In this document: one piece after another, positions 35,110-44,811 of the stretch
How the letters are laid out: the number at the start of each line of letters is the position of its first letter
Position numbering within the stretch: position 1 is the first letter of the stretch
Assembly (NCBI RefSeq): GCF_000374185.1
Contig: NZ_KB910518.1
Span: forward strand, 2,365,687-2,429,686
Reading direction: 5' to 3'
DNA from: Paenibacillus sp. HW567
Lineage (GTDB): Bacteria; Bacillota; Bacilli; Paenibacillales; Paenibacillaceae
DNA: 64,000 nt
The notes under the pieces: model-generated
Database searches by the model: none
What the model saw: only the letters and a program-made list of their open reading frames with translations
Told to the model about the DNA's origin: nothing
Position numbers and translations under genes: made by a program

Positions 35110-35321
35110 TTGTTATCACTCCCATTTTTTTGTCAATGCTTGTAATGTTCACTCGCACCAACCGCTTGAACGCATAGGTGAATTATATTGCTGTATTCCT
35201 GAAAAAATTACATTAATAATTTTCTTTTCAGTTATTCCGTTTTCAGCCAGGAAGTCATTTTCAAATCACGCAGATTCGGGTAATGTAGTAGGTGCATCCT
35301 ATATAAAAAGGTGGTGATGAT

Positions 35322-37241
35322 TTGGCCGATCTTCCAAAAGCAGACAACCTCCCGTCATCTGAGGATATTTACCTTTTTCATGAAGGCACGAATTATCGCA
35401 GCTATACGATGCTTGGCGCGCACATTGCCGCTGAAGAAGGAATACCTGGTGTACGCTTTACCGTGTGGGCTCCTCATGCGACATATGTAGGACTGGCTGG
35501 TAATCATAACGGCTGGGATGGAACTGAGAATGTGGACTCGTTATATAAGATACCCGATTCAGGATTTTGGAGTCGTTTTTTTCCGGGTATGGAAGCGGGA
35601 ACTTTTTACAAATACAGGATTGTAGGCCCAAAGGGGGCAAGCTTTCTCAAAGCAGACCCCTACGCATTCAAGGCAGAGGTGCGTCCGGCCACAGCTTCGG
35701 TGGTAGCAGACCTTGGGGGCTACACCTGGGGAGATGCCGCTTGGCGGCGGCGAAGCAAGGCTCCATATCAGGCACCGATGAACATTTATGAAATGCATTT
35801 TGGCACATGGCGGCAGAAAGAAGACGGAGAATATTTCACCTACCGGGAGATGAGCGGTCTCCTGATTCCTTATTTGCTGGAGATGGGCTACACCCATGTA
35901 GAGTTTATGCCGCTGGCTGAGCATCCGTATGACTTGTCCTGGGGATATCAGGGCACCGGTTATTTCGCGGCGACCAGCCGGTACGGTGAACCGCAGGAGC
36001 TCATGTATCTGATCGACCAGCTCCATCAGGCGGGGATCGGTGTGCTGCTGGACTGGGTTCCGGCCCATTTTGCCAAAGATGCCCATGGATTAAGAATGTT
36101 CGACGGCACGCCGCTGTATGAATATTCCGATCCGCTCCTGGCGGAGAGACCCGGCTGGGGCACACTTTCCTTTGATTTCAGCAAGCGGGAAATCTCCTCG
36201 TTTCTGATCTCCAATGCGCTGTTCTGGTTCGAGCTGTATCATATTGACGGTATGCGCGTGGATGCGGTAACCAGCATGCTGAGACTGGATTTCGAGAAGA
36301 AGGATCACCAGTATAAAAGAAATGCGAACGGCGGGCTGGAAAATCTGGAGGCCATCCGGTTCATTCAGCAGCTCAACAAGGCCGTCTTCCACTACTACCC
36401 AAAAGCCTTGATGATGGCGGAGGAATCCAGCGCCTGGCCGGGGGTTACAGCACCTGTGCATGAGGGAGGACTAGGCTTTAGCTACAAATGGAACATGGGC
36501 TGGATGAACGACACGCTGGGTTACATAGAACATCATTTCGAAGCCCGGCCCCATCATCATAATTTGCTGACCTTTCCGATTTGTTATGCATATAGCGAGA
36601 ATTACACGCTGCCTCTGTCGCATGATGAGGTGGTTCATGGCAAGAAGTCTTTGCTGGACAAAATGCCTGGCTCCTACGTGCAGAAATTTGCCGGCCTCCG
36701 GCAGCTCCTGGGTTACCAGATCAGTCATCCCGGCAAAAAGCTGCTGTTCATGGGCGGCGAATTTGGCCAATTCATCGAATGGAAGGATCAGGACCAGCTC
36801 GACTGGCTGCTGCTGGATTATGAGAGCCACCGTCATATGCTGGCTTATACCGCTGCACTGAACAAGCTCTACCTGTCGGAGCGGGCACTGTGGGAGCTGG
36901 ATCATGAGATGGAAGGTTATCAATGGATTGATGCCGATGACAGCGGCCAAAGCGTGATCTCCTGCATCCGCAGAGGCAAGAAACCCGTGGATACACTCGT
37001 GATTATGATTAATTTTCAGCCGGTGGAGCGGCGGTCGTACCGGATCGGAGTGCCGCGTCCGGGGACCTATGAAGAGATATTCAGCTCGGAGAGCACCGGT
37101 TACGGCGGCTCCGGTCTGCATAATCCGCCAATGAAGAGCATCAAAAAAACATGGCATAACCAGCCGGACAGCATTGAACTGACCGTTCCGCCGCTTAGCT
37201 TCCTGGTGCTGAAGAAATCAGGGCGCAAGGCAGCTAAATAA
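35322..37241 (+). CDS. glgB: 1,4-alpha-glucan branching enzyme
   Basis: This 639-residue GH13 enzyme adds alpha-1,6 branches to glycogen. An N-terminal CBM48 (about 30-120, VRFTVWAPHATYVGLAGNHNGWDG) precedes the TIM barrel: conserved regions DWVPAHF, GMRVDAVTSM (nucleophile Asp), MAEESSAWPG (acid/base Glu) and LSHDEVVHGK. The C-terminal all-beta domain is about 540-635. Length is typical of Bacillus GlgB. The start is TTG 35322 with AAAAGGTGGTGAT upstream. glgA follows after 42 nt, and glgC lies divergently. Confidence 0.95.
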   Translation: MADLPKADNLPSSEDIYLFHEGTNYRSYTMLGAHIAAEEGIPGVRFTVWAPHATYVGLAGNHNGWDGTENVDSLYKIPDSGFWSRFFPGMEAGTFYKYRIVGPKGASFLKADPYAFKAEVRPATASVVADLGGYTWGDAAWRRRSKAPYQAPMNIYEMHFGTWRQKEDGEYFTYREMSGLLIPYLLEMGYTHVEFMPLAEHPYDLSWGYQGTGYFAATSRYGEPQELMYLIDQLHQAGIGVLLDWVPAHFAKDAHGLRMFDGTPLYEYSDPLLAERPGWGTLSFDFSKREISSFLISNALFWFELYHIDGMRVDAVTSMLRLDFEKKDHQYKRNANGGLENLEAIRFIQQLNKAVFHYYPKALMMAEESSAWPGVTAPVHEGGLGFSYKWNMGWMNDTLGYIEHHFEARPHHHNLLTFPICYAYSENYTLPLSHDEVVHGKKSLLDKMPGSYVQKFAGLRQLLGYQISHPGKKLLFMGGEFGQFIEWKDQDQLDWLLLDYESHRHMLAYTAALNKLYLSERALWELDHEMEGYQWIDADDSGQSVISCIRRGKKPVDTLVIMINFQPVERRSYRIGVPRPGTYEEIFSSESTGYGGSGLHNPPMKSIKKTWHNQPDSIELTVPPLSFLVLKKSGRKAAK

Positions 37242-37283
37242 GCTTGGCAGACAATCCGAACTACTTAAGGGGGATATCGTGAT

Positions 37284-38708
37284 ATGAAGGTATTATTTGC
37301 CGCAGCCGAAGCTGATCCGTTCATCAAAACAGGCGGCTTGGCCGATGTCATTGGAGCTTTGCCCAAAGCGCTGAAGGGTGCGGGAGTAGACGTACGGGTG
37401 ATTTTGCCAAAATACCGCGGGATACCGGAGAAATTCTCCTCACAAATGGAGCATGTGGCTGATCTGGATGTGCCTGTCGGCTGGCGCAATCAATATTGCG
37501 GAATCAAGCGGATTGTCCATGACGGCATTCCGGTCTATTTTATTGACAACGAATATTACTTTGGGCGCGATGGAATATACGGTTACATGGACGATGGCGA
37601 ACGTTTTGCCTTCTTCAACCGTGCGGTGCTGGAATGTCTGCCGGCGATTGATTTCCAGCCCGATGTGCTGCACTGCCATGACTGGCATGCTGCGGTTATT
37701 CCTCTGCTGCTGCAGGGCCATTACCGCCACAACCCATTTTACAGCGGCATGCGCACTGTGTTCACTATTCACAATTTGCTGTATCAGGGGGTGTTCCCTT
37801 ATTCAGTACTGGGCGAGCTGCTGGGGCTTAGCGACAACTACTTCCTCGCGGTGGAGTATTACGGCAACGTGAACTTTATGAAAGGCGGCATCGTATACAG
37901 TGATCATGTGACGACGGTCAGCCCTACCTATGCTGGGGAAATCCGCACTGCGTATTACGGCTATGGCCTGGATGGACTGCTGTCGTCGCGGGCGGATCAC
38001 CTGAGCGGAATTGTGAACGGCATTGACACCAAAAGCTATAATCCGGCCAGCGACCAACAAATCTACACCCGCTATCGCTCCAATCTCGGCAAAAAAGCAG
38101 AGAACAAGACCGCTCTCCAGCAGGAGCTGGGTCTGCCTGTGGCCCCTGAGATTCCGCTGGTAGCCATGGTTACACGTCTGGTGGATTCCAAAGGTCTGGA
38201 TCTCCTGACCCGCGTACTTGATGAGCTGCTGTATTATGATGACATTCAATTTGTGCTGCTGGGAACGGGCGATGAGTCTTACGAGCGGTGGTTCCGTGAA
38301 GCGGCATGGCGTTATCCGGCCAAGCTGTCCTCGCAGATTCTATTCAATGATGCGCTTTCCCGCAAAATATACGCTGCCAGCGATCTGTTCCTGATGCCCT
38401 CCAAATTTGAGCCCTGCGGCATTAGCCAGCTTATTGCTCTGCGCTATGGAAGCATTCCGGTTGTACGCGAGACCGGCGGACTGAACGATACGGTGCATGC
38501 TTATAATGAGGAGACCGGCGAAGGCAACGGGTTCACCTTCAAGGATTACAACGCCCACGACATGATGTACACGCTCCGCCGGGCGGTGTCCTTTTACCAC
38601 AAGCCGGAGCACTGGAAAAAAATAACCAAAAACGCTTTTGTCGGTGACTATAGCTGGAGCGTATCCGCGCAGCAGTACATTGACATCTACAACCACATCA
38701 CCGGATAG
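37284..38708 (+). CDS. glgA: Glycogen synthase (ADP-glucose dependent)
   Basis: This 474-residue GT5 enzyme elongates glycogen chains from ADP-glucose. The N-terminal ADP-glucose site KTGGLADVIGALP (about 15-27) and VLHCHDWHAAVIPLLL are present, as is the C-terminal half motif SKFEPCGISQLIALRYGSIPVVRETGGLNDTV (GT5 family, Glu catalysis). Length matches the family (about 480). GGGGGATATC precedes the ATG. It is the second gene of the glgB-glgA pair and ends before a terminator. Confidence 0.95.
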   Translation: MKVLFAAAEADPFIKTGGLADVIGALPKALKGAGVDVRVILPKYRGIPEKFSSQMEHVADLDVPVGWRNQYCGIKRIVHDGIPVYFIDNEYYFGRDGIYGYMDDGERFAFFNRAVLECLPAIDFQPDVLHCHDWHAAVIPLLLQGHYRHNPFYSGMRTVFTIHNLLYQGVFPYSVLGELLGLSDNYFLAVEYYGNVNFMKGGIVYSDHVTTVSPTYAGEIRTAYYGYGLDGLLSSRADHLSGIVNGIDTKSYNPASDQQIYTRYRSNLGKKAENKTALQQELGLPVAPEIPLVAMVTRLVDSKGLDLLTRVLDELLYYDDIQFVLLGTGDESYERWFREAAWRYPAKLSSQILFNDALSRKIYAASDLFLMPSKFEPCGISQLIALRYGSIPVVRETGGLNDTVHAYNEETGEGNGFTFKDYNAHDMMYTLRRAVSFYHKPEHWKKITKNAFVGDYSWSVSAQQYIDIYNHITG

Positions 38709-38736
38709 TGCTGGACTCACCGTGCATCCGTAATAA

Positions 38737-38791
38737 AGAAAAGAGACGTCTCGCTGGTCATCATTCCTGACCTTTGGAGCGTCTCTTTTTC
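38737..38791. terminator. Terminator between glgA and the GH13 gene
   Basis: AAAAGAGACG (38739-38748) pairs with CGTCTCTTTT (38780-38789). T-runs on both strands make it useful for both convergent genes. Confidence 0.85.
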
Positions 38792-38803
38792 TGTTCCTTG
38801 TAT

Positions 38804-40549
38804 CTACCTTAACCTCCGGCTTAGAATCCGGTAACCGTAAGGGTCGAGTGAAACATGCATCATCCCATGTACTGGAGCTACAGCGTCGCCGGTGAGCGCA
38901 TCCTGCCAATCATCAGTTTCCATCGGATGGCTGAGGGTACGGGGCTGCGGCGAGTTATTCATCCACACGGTAAAATGAAGCCGATCATCCGATCGTTCAT
39001 ACACGATGCACGGGTCATTCTGATAAGCCTGCAGGATGCGGAAGCGGCCTTCGCGCAGCGCCTTGTTGGTTTTGCGCAGAGCGATCATCATCCGGTAAAA
39101 GTCATACAGCTCACGGTCCTGCTTGTTTTTATCCCACTCCATGCATTTGCGGCAGTCGGGATCTTGCTTGCCGGTAAGACCGATTTCATCTCCATAATAA
39201 ATGCACGGGGTGCCCATAAAGGTGAACAAAAAGACGACCGCCAGCTTCAGACGCCGCTTATCTTCGCCTACCACCGTCAGCAGACGCGGCGTATCATGGC
39301 TGCCGAGCAGATTGAAGACCACTTCATTGGTCTGCTGCGGGTAGCGCATCAGTAAACTGCCGATCCGGTGACCGAAGGTGACCGCGTCCATCCCCCCGCC
39401 AAAGAATTCAAGCACCGTACCGGAGAACGGGTAATTCATTACAGAATCGAACTGATCCCCCAGCAGCCAGGTAAGCGAATCGCTCCATACTTCACCAACG
39501 ATATACGCCTCCGGGTTGGCGGCTTTCACCACTTTGCGGAAATCGCGCCAGAAATGGTGATCCACTTCATTGGCTACGTCCAGCCGCCAGCCGTCCACCT
39601 TGATCTCCTTGATCCAGTATTCGGCAATTCCCAGCAAATAGGATTTGACTTCGTGGTTGGCGGTGTTGAACTTCGGCATATTGCCAAAAAAACCGAAAGT
39701 GTCATACGTAGGAATACCGTCGACAATTTCGGCCGGGAAGGCGTTGATGTGGAACCAGTCTTTATATACAGAATACTCCCCTTTTTCCAGCACATCCTGA
39801 AAAGGCGGGAACTTGTCGCTGCAATGATTGAACACGGCATCGAGCATGACACGGATACCTCTTCTGTGACACTCTTCGACTACGGTTTTGAGCAGAGCAT
39901 TATCCCCGAAATGAGGGTCAACTCTTTTATAATCGACAATATCGTATTTATGGTTGGAGGGGGAGACGAACAGGGGAGTGAAGTAGATAGCGCTAATCCC
40001 CAGCTCCTGCAGATCGCCCAGATGGTCCAGTACCCCTTGCAGGTCTCCGCCAAAAAAATTATCCAGCTTCGGCGTTCCGCCCCATGCCTCAGTTCCCGCA
40101 GGATCAATGGATGGGTCACCCTTGGCGAACCGCTCGGTCATAATCTGGTAAAATACGGCATCCTTGGCCCAGTTGGGCACCTGAAACAGGTCGATTTGGT
40201 GTATATAAGGAAATTCGTAGAAGTGATTCGGCGGGGGAGGACATTCGGAACGGATGCCGTTGTCGAGCATATACACGTTTTCTTGGCCTTTGCTGACGCG
40301 GATCGTGTAGCTGAGGCGTTTATATTTGGGGCGAACCGCGGCTTCCCAATAGTCAAACTTATCGTCCGAGGCGGCTTTTTCCATTTTTATGTCATAAGAG
40401 GTATGAGCCCAGTTGTACTTGTCTCCGGTGAGCACTGCTACACAATCCACATCGTCTCTTTTGGTTCGGACACGCAAATGTATAGTTTTTGCATCATAGG
40501 CATAAGCCCACTTGTCCCGCGGCACATGGTACATAGCTTCCACAAGCAT
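38804..40549 (-). CDS. GH13 neopullulanase/maltogenic amylase/cyclomaltodextrinase-type glycosidase
   Basis: The 581-residue cytoplasmic glycosidase has an N-terminal CBM34-like beta domain (about 1-120), a GH13 barrel and a C-terminal beta domain. The four conserved regions are DAVFNHCSD, GWRLDVANEVD (nucleophile Asp), GEVWSD (acid/base Glu) and LLGSHDTPR. MPKFNTANHEVKSYLL matches the GH13_20 subfamily (neopullulanase, cyclomaltodextrinase, maltogenic amylase). No signal peptide is present, so it probably degrades imported maltodextrins or glycogen fragments. ATG 40549 has AGGAGGT upstream. It lies next to glgA convergently. Confidence 0.92.
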   Translation of the reverse strand: MLVEAMYHVPRDKWAYAYDAKTIHLRVRTKRDDVDCVAVLTGDKYNWAHTSYDIKMEKAASDDKFDYWEAAVRPKYKRLSYTIRVSKGQENVYMLDNGIRSECPPPPNHFYEFPYIHQIDLFQVPNWAKDAVFYQIMTERFAKGDPSIDPAGTEAWGGTPKLDNFFGGDLQGVLDHLGDLQELGISAIYFTPLFVSPSNHKYDIVDYKRVDPHFGDNALLKTVVEECHRRGIRVMLDAVFNHCSDKFPPFQDVLEKGEYSVYKDWFHINAFPAEIVDGIPTYDTFGFFGNMPKFNTANHEVKSYLLGIAEYWIKEIKVDGWRLDVANEVDHHFWRDFRKVVKAANPEAYIVGEVWSDSLTWLLGDQFDSVMNYPFSGTVLEFFGGGMDAVTFGHRIGSLLMRYPQQTNEVVFNLLGSHDTPRLLTVVGEDKRRLKLAVVFLFTFMGTPCIYYGDEIGLTGKQDPDCRKCMEWDKNKQDRELYDFYRMMIALRKTNKALREGRFRILQAYQNDPCIVYERSDDRLHFTVWMNNSPQPRTLSHPMETDDWQDALTGDAVAPVHGMMHVSLDPYGYRILSRRLR

Positions 40550-40756
40550 GCAGACACCTCCTGAAAGTTTTGCAGCATCGTCTTCCGTCAGCCCGCCCCG
40601 CGCAGCCTGCTTCGGAAGCCTACGCTTAAGGTTTGCGAGTTATTACCACCAGCCAGGAACGGATGAATCAACTCCGGTTATTCCGGGAGTATTTGGAGAT
40701 AGTACTCAGTATATACGATTTCCATATTAATAACAGACTTTGTCACAAATTTGTCT

Positions 40757-40785
40757 TTGCATATTCATACGCGCTGATTTATAAT
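40757..40785 (+). promoter_or_regulatory. Promoter of the amino acid ABC importer operon
   Basis: TTGCAT and TATAAT are separated by 17 nt. The start site would lie about 63 nt before the ATG at 40855. The 40550-40750 part of the gap shows no gene. Confidence 0.55.
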
Positions 40786-40854
40786 AAATCGGTCAATGGG
40801 ACAACAACTTAGAGAAATTAGCAGAATTGAGAGAGAATAGGGGAGAATCTAGAG

Positions 40855-41676
40855 ATGAACAAATGGGGTAAACTTTCATTAGGGATGCTGCTTGTAGCAG
40901 GCCTTATGACCGGCTGCGGCAACAATAACAAAGAAAATACTACAGCCGAGGGCAGCGGAGCAACTACGAATACAACAGCGGCAGCCAAGACGCTTACACT
41001 GGGAACCAGCGCGGATTTTCCTCCGTATGAGTTCCACAAGGTTGTGGACGGCAAGGATACTGTCGTAGGCTTTGATATCGAAATTGCCAAGAATATTGCA
41101 GCGGATATGGGCGCTGAGCTGGTGATCAAGGATATGCCCTTTAAGTCCCTGCTGAATGAGCTGTCGAGCGGCAGAGTGGACATGGTGATCTCGGGTCTGA
41201 GCCCTACACCGGAACGGGAAAAGGCCGTTGGATTATCCGACATCTACTACAAAGCGGAGCAAGCCGTAGTTGTGCGTGAAGCGGACAAGGATAAATTCGC
41301 AACTATGGATTCCCTGAAAGGAACCAAACTTGGGATTCAGACCGGTTCAATTCAGGAGGATATCGCAAAAGGCATTGAAGGTGCAAAGTTAACCTCACTC
41401 GCCAAAATTTCCGAGATTGTGATGCAGCTTCAGTCCAACCGTGTGGATGCTTCCATTATGGAAGGGCCTGTAGCGAAGGCTTTCGTTAAGAAGGTTAAAG
41501 GCCTGGCGATTACAGATGCCAAACCTGAAGTGGAAGACGACGGTTATGTTGTCGGTGTCAAGAAGGGCAACACGGAATTGCTCGACCAGGTCAATAAGAC
41601 TTTGACTCGTCTGAATTCCGAAGGGAAAATTGACCAATTTGTAACGGCAGCAAGCGAGCTGGCAGAGAGCGAATAA
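40855..41676 (+). CDS. Amino acid ABC transporter substrate-binding lipoprotein
   Basis: The 273-residue lipoprotein has a lipobox (GLMTGCGNNN; Cys near 21), a Thr/Ala/Asn-rich tether and a type 2 periplasmic-binding fold of the polar amino acid family: LTLGTSADFPPYEFH, VGFDIEIAKNIAADMG, RVDMVISGLSPTPEREKAV (substrate Arg/Asp contacts) and LGIQTGSIQEDIA. The ligand is not certain; glutamine-, cystine- or arginine-type is likely. It is the first gene of a three-gene importer; GGGGAGAA lies upstream of the ATG. Confidence 0.93.
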   Translation: MNKWGKLSLGMLLVAGLMTGCGNNNKENTTAEGSGATTNTTAAAKTLTLGTSADFPPYEFHKVVDGKDTVVGFDIEIAKNIAADMGAELVIKDMPFKSLLNELSSGRVDMVISGLSPTPEREKAVGLSDIYYKAEQAVVVREADKDKFATMDSLKGTKLGIQTGSIQEDIAKGIEGAKLTSLAKISEIVMQLQSNRVDASIMEGPVAKAFVKKVKGLAITDAKPEVEDDGYVVGVKKGNTELLDQVNKTLTRLNSEGKIDQFVTAASELAESE

Positions 41677-41798
41677 GGTACAGCGGGTTTTTCCGGCTAA
41701 AGCAGCTACATGCTGGCCTGCAGCTTGAGGTTACATTACAGAAAATGGCGGTGATCCGCTGTTTTCTATTTTTTTGGAGACAGGAGGTAATGCCCACA

Positions 41799-42458
41799 AT
41801 GAATATATTCGATATGATTATGAATTACCGCGATTTTTTTCTTTCCGGTCTAAAATATACCCTGCTGCTGGCAGTGCTTGGTGTGGTATTTGGATTTGCA
41901 CTTGGGATTGTAGTTTCCCTGCTGCGGATGTCCAAATGGCGGATTCTGCGTTTTATCGCATCGGCCTGGGTGGAATTTCTGCGCGGTACACCGATGCTTG
42001 TGCAACTGTTCATCATCCATTACGGCTTGCCGGAGCTTGGCCTTGAGTTCACACCGATTCAATCAGGCGCTATTACGCTGACTATCAACAGCTCGGCTTA
42101 CCTGGCAGAGATTTTCCGCGCCGGTATTCAAAATGTCGACCGTGGACAGGTAGAAGCAGCGCGTTCACTGGGGATGAGGCAGGGAATGACGATGCGCTAT
42201 ATCGTACTTCCCCAGGCGCTTAAGAATGTGCTTCCGGCCATTGGGAACGAGTTCATCACCATCATTAAGGAGTCGTCGATTGTATCTATGATAGGTGTTA
42301 TGGACCTTATGTTTCAGGCCGGCAGCGTCAGCACGATTACCTACCAGGGTCTGAATCCGTATATCATTATTGCACTTATGTATTTTGTTCTGACATTTAC
42401 GTTGTCCAAGGCACTTGGCATCCTGGAAAGGAGGCTCAATACAGATGATCGCCGTTAA
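41799..42458 (+). CDS. Amino acid ABC transporter permease (HisM/GlnP type)
   Basis: This 219-residue permease has five membrane helices and the EAA loop ([27 protein letters not shown]) with the usual FRAGI start. [21 protein letters not shown] is typical of HEQRo-family permeases. The frame is open from 41745, and ATG 41790 or 41799 are candidates; 41799 is chosen because AGGAGG sits 11 nt upstream while 41790 is only 2 nt from it. The 3' end overlaps the ATPase gene by 14 nt. It probably works as a homodimer because only one permease is encoded. Confidence 0.93.
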   Translation: MNIFDMIMNYRDFFLSGLKYTLLLAVLGVVFGFALGIVVSLLRMSKWRILRFIASAWVEFLRGTPMLVQLFIIHYGLPELGLEFTPIQSGAITLTINSSAYLAEIFRAGIQNVDRGQVEAARSLGMRQGMTMRYIVLPQALKNVLPAIGNEFITIIKESSIVSMIGVMDLMFQAGSVSTITYQGLNPYIIIALMYFVLTFTLSKALGILERRLNTDDRR

Positions 42459-43167
42459 CAAACTGCAAAAGCATTTTGGCAAGCTCGAAATTCTCAAAGG
42501 CATTGATCTGGAGATCCACAAGGGTGAGGTTGTGGTTGTTATCGGCCCCAGCGGTTCGGGCAAAAGCACTTTTCTGCGCTGTCTGAATCTTCTGGAGCAG
42601 CCAACAGGCGGAGAGATTACCTTTGAAGGCCAGTCCATTACAGACAAGAAGCATGATATTAACGTGACCAGAGAGAAAATGGGCATGGTGTTCCAGCAGT
42701 TCAACCTGTTCCCGCACAAAACCGTGCTGCAGAACATTATGCTCGCCCCGCTGAAAGTGAAAAAGCAGAAGCCTGAGGAAGCGGAAAAAATTGCGCTGGA
42801 GCTGCTGCGCACCGTCGGTCTGGAAGACAAGCGGGATGCCTATCCGGTTCAGCTCTCCGGCGGGCAGAAGCAGCGCATTGCCATCGCCCGCGCACTCGCC
42901 ATGCAGCCGCATGTAATGCTTTTTGACGAGCCGACCTCGGCGCTTGATCCCGAAATGGTCGGAGAGGTGCTGGAGGTTATGAAGAAGCTGGCCGAAGAGG
43001 GCATGACAATGGTTATTGTCACGCATGAAATGGGCTTCGCCCGTGAAGTGGGCGACCGCATCCTCTTCATGGACGGCGGAGTGATTGTGGAAGAAGGCAC
43101 GCCCTCGGAAGTATTCGGCAATCCGAAGCATGCGCGCACCAAGGATTTTTTAAGCAAAGTTCTATAA
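42445..43167 (+). CDS. Amino acid ABC transporter ATP-binding protein (GlnQ type)
   Basis: The 240-residue ATPase shows Walker [10 protein letters not shown], the Q-loop [12 protein letters not shown], signature [15 protein letters not shown], Walker [16 protein letters not shown] and switch His [11 protein letters not shown]. Gene order binding protein-permease-ATPase is complete. ATG 42445 has AAGGAGG upstream and overlaps the permease end. A terminator follows. Confidence 0.95.
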   Translation: MIAVNKLQKHFGKLEILKGIDLEIHKGEVVVVIGPSGSGKSTFLRCLNLLEQPTGGEITFEGQSITDKKHDINVTREKMGMVFQQFNLFPHKTVLQNIMLAPLKVKKQKPEEAEKIALELLRTVGLEDKRDAYPVQLSGGQKQRIAIARALAMQPHVMLFDEPTSALDPEMVGEVLEVMKKLAEEGMTMVIVTHEMGFAREVGDRILFMDGGVIVEEGTPSEVFGNPKHARTKDFLSKVL

Positions 43168-43173
43168 ATATGC

Positions 43174-43217
43174 ACAAAACGGCCCTGAAAACTTTTTCAG
43201 TGGCCGTTTTGCTTTTT
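43174..43217 (+). terminator. Terminator of the ABC importer operon
   Basis: CAAAACGGCC and GGCCGTTTTG pair, with an inner GAAAA/TTTTC stem, followed by CTTTTTG. Confidence 0.88.
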
Positions 43218-43281
43218 GCTGAGGGCAAATGGATGCTATAGTATATAGATGGCCAATCAACTTGAAAAGGAGTACATACAG

Positions 43282-44811
43282 ATGAGAGATGACCTATGCC
43301 GGATTGGCATCATTGATATTGGTTCCAACTCCATTCGCCTTGTGATCTATGATACGACGCTGGAGGGAGGCTATAAAATCATCAAGGAGTGCAAATACTC
43401 CGCTCGTCTGAGTGAGAAGATCACAAGGGACGGGAGGCTGGAGCGGAAGGACATGGACACCATCGTGCCCGTTCTGCACCAGTTCAAGGAGATATGCAGC
43501 GCCTTTGAAGTTGATAAAATCCGCGCCGGAGCCACAGCGGCCATCCGCAACGCGGCGAATTCCTCCGAGATTATCTCCTATCTGTCGGAGGCCTCGGAGA
43601 TTAATATTGAAGTCATCAGCGGCCATCAGGAGGCTTACTTTGGCTTCTTGGGTGTAATTAACGCCTTTGATGTTCAGGACGGATTTGTTATCGACATCGG
43701 CGGCGGCAGCACGGAGGTTACTCTATTCCGGGGACGGCGTTACCAGAACAGCATTTCCTTCCCTTTTGGCGCGGTGAATACGAATCTTATGTTCAGTCAG
43801 CACGGGAATTGGAACAACGATCAGGTGCGCAAGCTTCAGGCCTTTGTCACCGGAAGGCTGGTGGAGCATGATTGGCTGAACAGCGGTCAAGGGCTGCCTC
43901 TCTACGGGCTTGGCGGAACCCTTCGTTCTCTTGGCAAGCTGGACCAGAAGAGCCGGAATTATTCGTTGCCCAATTCGCACGGGTACACCTTGTCGAGCGA
44001 AACCATCGGACATTTCATGGAGACGCTGCCCTTGATTCCGTATGAGAAACGCAAGGATTTGGATGGGCTGTCCAAGAGCCGGGGGGATATCATTGTTTCG
44101 GGTCTGATTATTTTTCATACAGTATATCAGTATATCGGCGCCAGCCAGGCATTGATCAGCGGGGAAGGCCTTAGAGAAGGCATGCTGCATGATCTGCTTA
44201 AGCCGGAGCAGCCTGTGCGCGAGAGTGCGCTGGAGTTCAGTCTGAACACCATCGTCCGCTTTGACATTCATTCGTCCAAACGGCATTTGGACCATATTTA
44301 CAAGCTGGCCCTCAGCCTGTTTGACGCTTTTGAGGACGAGACCGACCGGACGGAACAGAGAATGCTGATTTATGTCGCGGTCATGCTGCACCGCACCGGC
44401 TCTAATATTAACTATTACCAGTCCAAGCGGCATACGCGTTACTGGCTGATGAATTCACCGATTCGCGGGCTGACGCACCGGCAGTTGATCCTCAGCGCCC
44501 TAATCGCCTCGTACAGCACAAAAAGCCGGAAGCAGAAATTGTCCCTGACACACAAGGACATTTTGCTGGCTTCCGACGAAGAGTGGATTCATAAGCTTGG
44601 AACGCTGGTTCAACTGAGCATTGCTCTGGATAGCACCGAGATTGGCATTGTGAGCGGGCTGCACGCCCGCCTGCACGGCAATACCCTTGATCTTGCCCTG
44701 CAAGGCGCAGGCGAGCTGCTCATTGGGCTGGAGGACATTGAGACTGCCCTCAAAGCCTTCAGGAATGTTTGGGCGGTGAAGGTAAAGCTCGGGTTCCCTT
44801 CCAGCGTGTAA
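43282..44811 (+). CDS. ppx: Exopolyphosphatase (Ppx/GppA family)
   Basis: The 509-residue enzyme removes terminal phosphate from polyphosphate, or acts on guanosine pentaphosphate. N-terminal actin-like ATPase-fold motifs are present: GIIDIGSNSIRLVIYD, GATAAIRNAANSS, VIDIGGGSTEVTLF and the second-domain GLGGTLRSLGKL. A C-terminal HD-like helical domain (about 315-509) follows. The frame is open from 43249, but ATG 43282 has AAAAGGAG 9 nt upstream. It converges with ppk and overlaps its 3' end by 53 bp, linking polyphosphate breakdown and synthesis at one locus. Confidence 0.92.
   Translation: MRDDLCRIGIIDIGSNSIRLVIYDTTLEGGYKIIKECKYSARLSEKITRDGRLERKDMDTIVPVLHQFKEICSAFEVDKIRAGATAAIRNAANSSEIISYLSEASEINIEVISGHQEAYFGFLGVINAFDVQDGFVIDIGGGSTEVTLFRGRRYQNSISFPFGAVNTNLMFSQHGNWNNDQVRKLQAFVTGRLVEHDWLNSGQGLPLYGLGGTLRSLGKLDQKSRNYSLPNSHGYTLSSETIGHFMETLPLIPYEKRKDLDGLSKSRGDIIVSGLIIFHTVYQYIGASQALISGEGLREGMLHDLLKPEQPVRESALEFSLNTIVRFDIHSSKRHLDHIYKLALSLFDAFEDETDRTEQRMLIYVAVMLHRTGSNINYYQSKRHTRYWLMNSPIRGLTHRQLILSALIASYSTKSRKQKLSLTHKDILLASDEEWIHKLGTLVQLSIALDSTEIGIVSGLHARLHGNTLDLALQGAGELLIGLEDIETALKAFRNVWAVKVKLGFPSSV

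Noticed and set aside
39368..40564. 398-codon plus-strand frame over the GH13 gene
   Set aside because: Antisense of a glycosidase with all four catalytic regions; no independent support.
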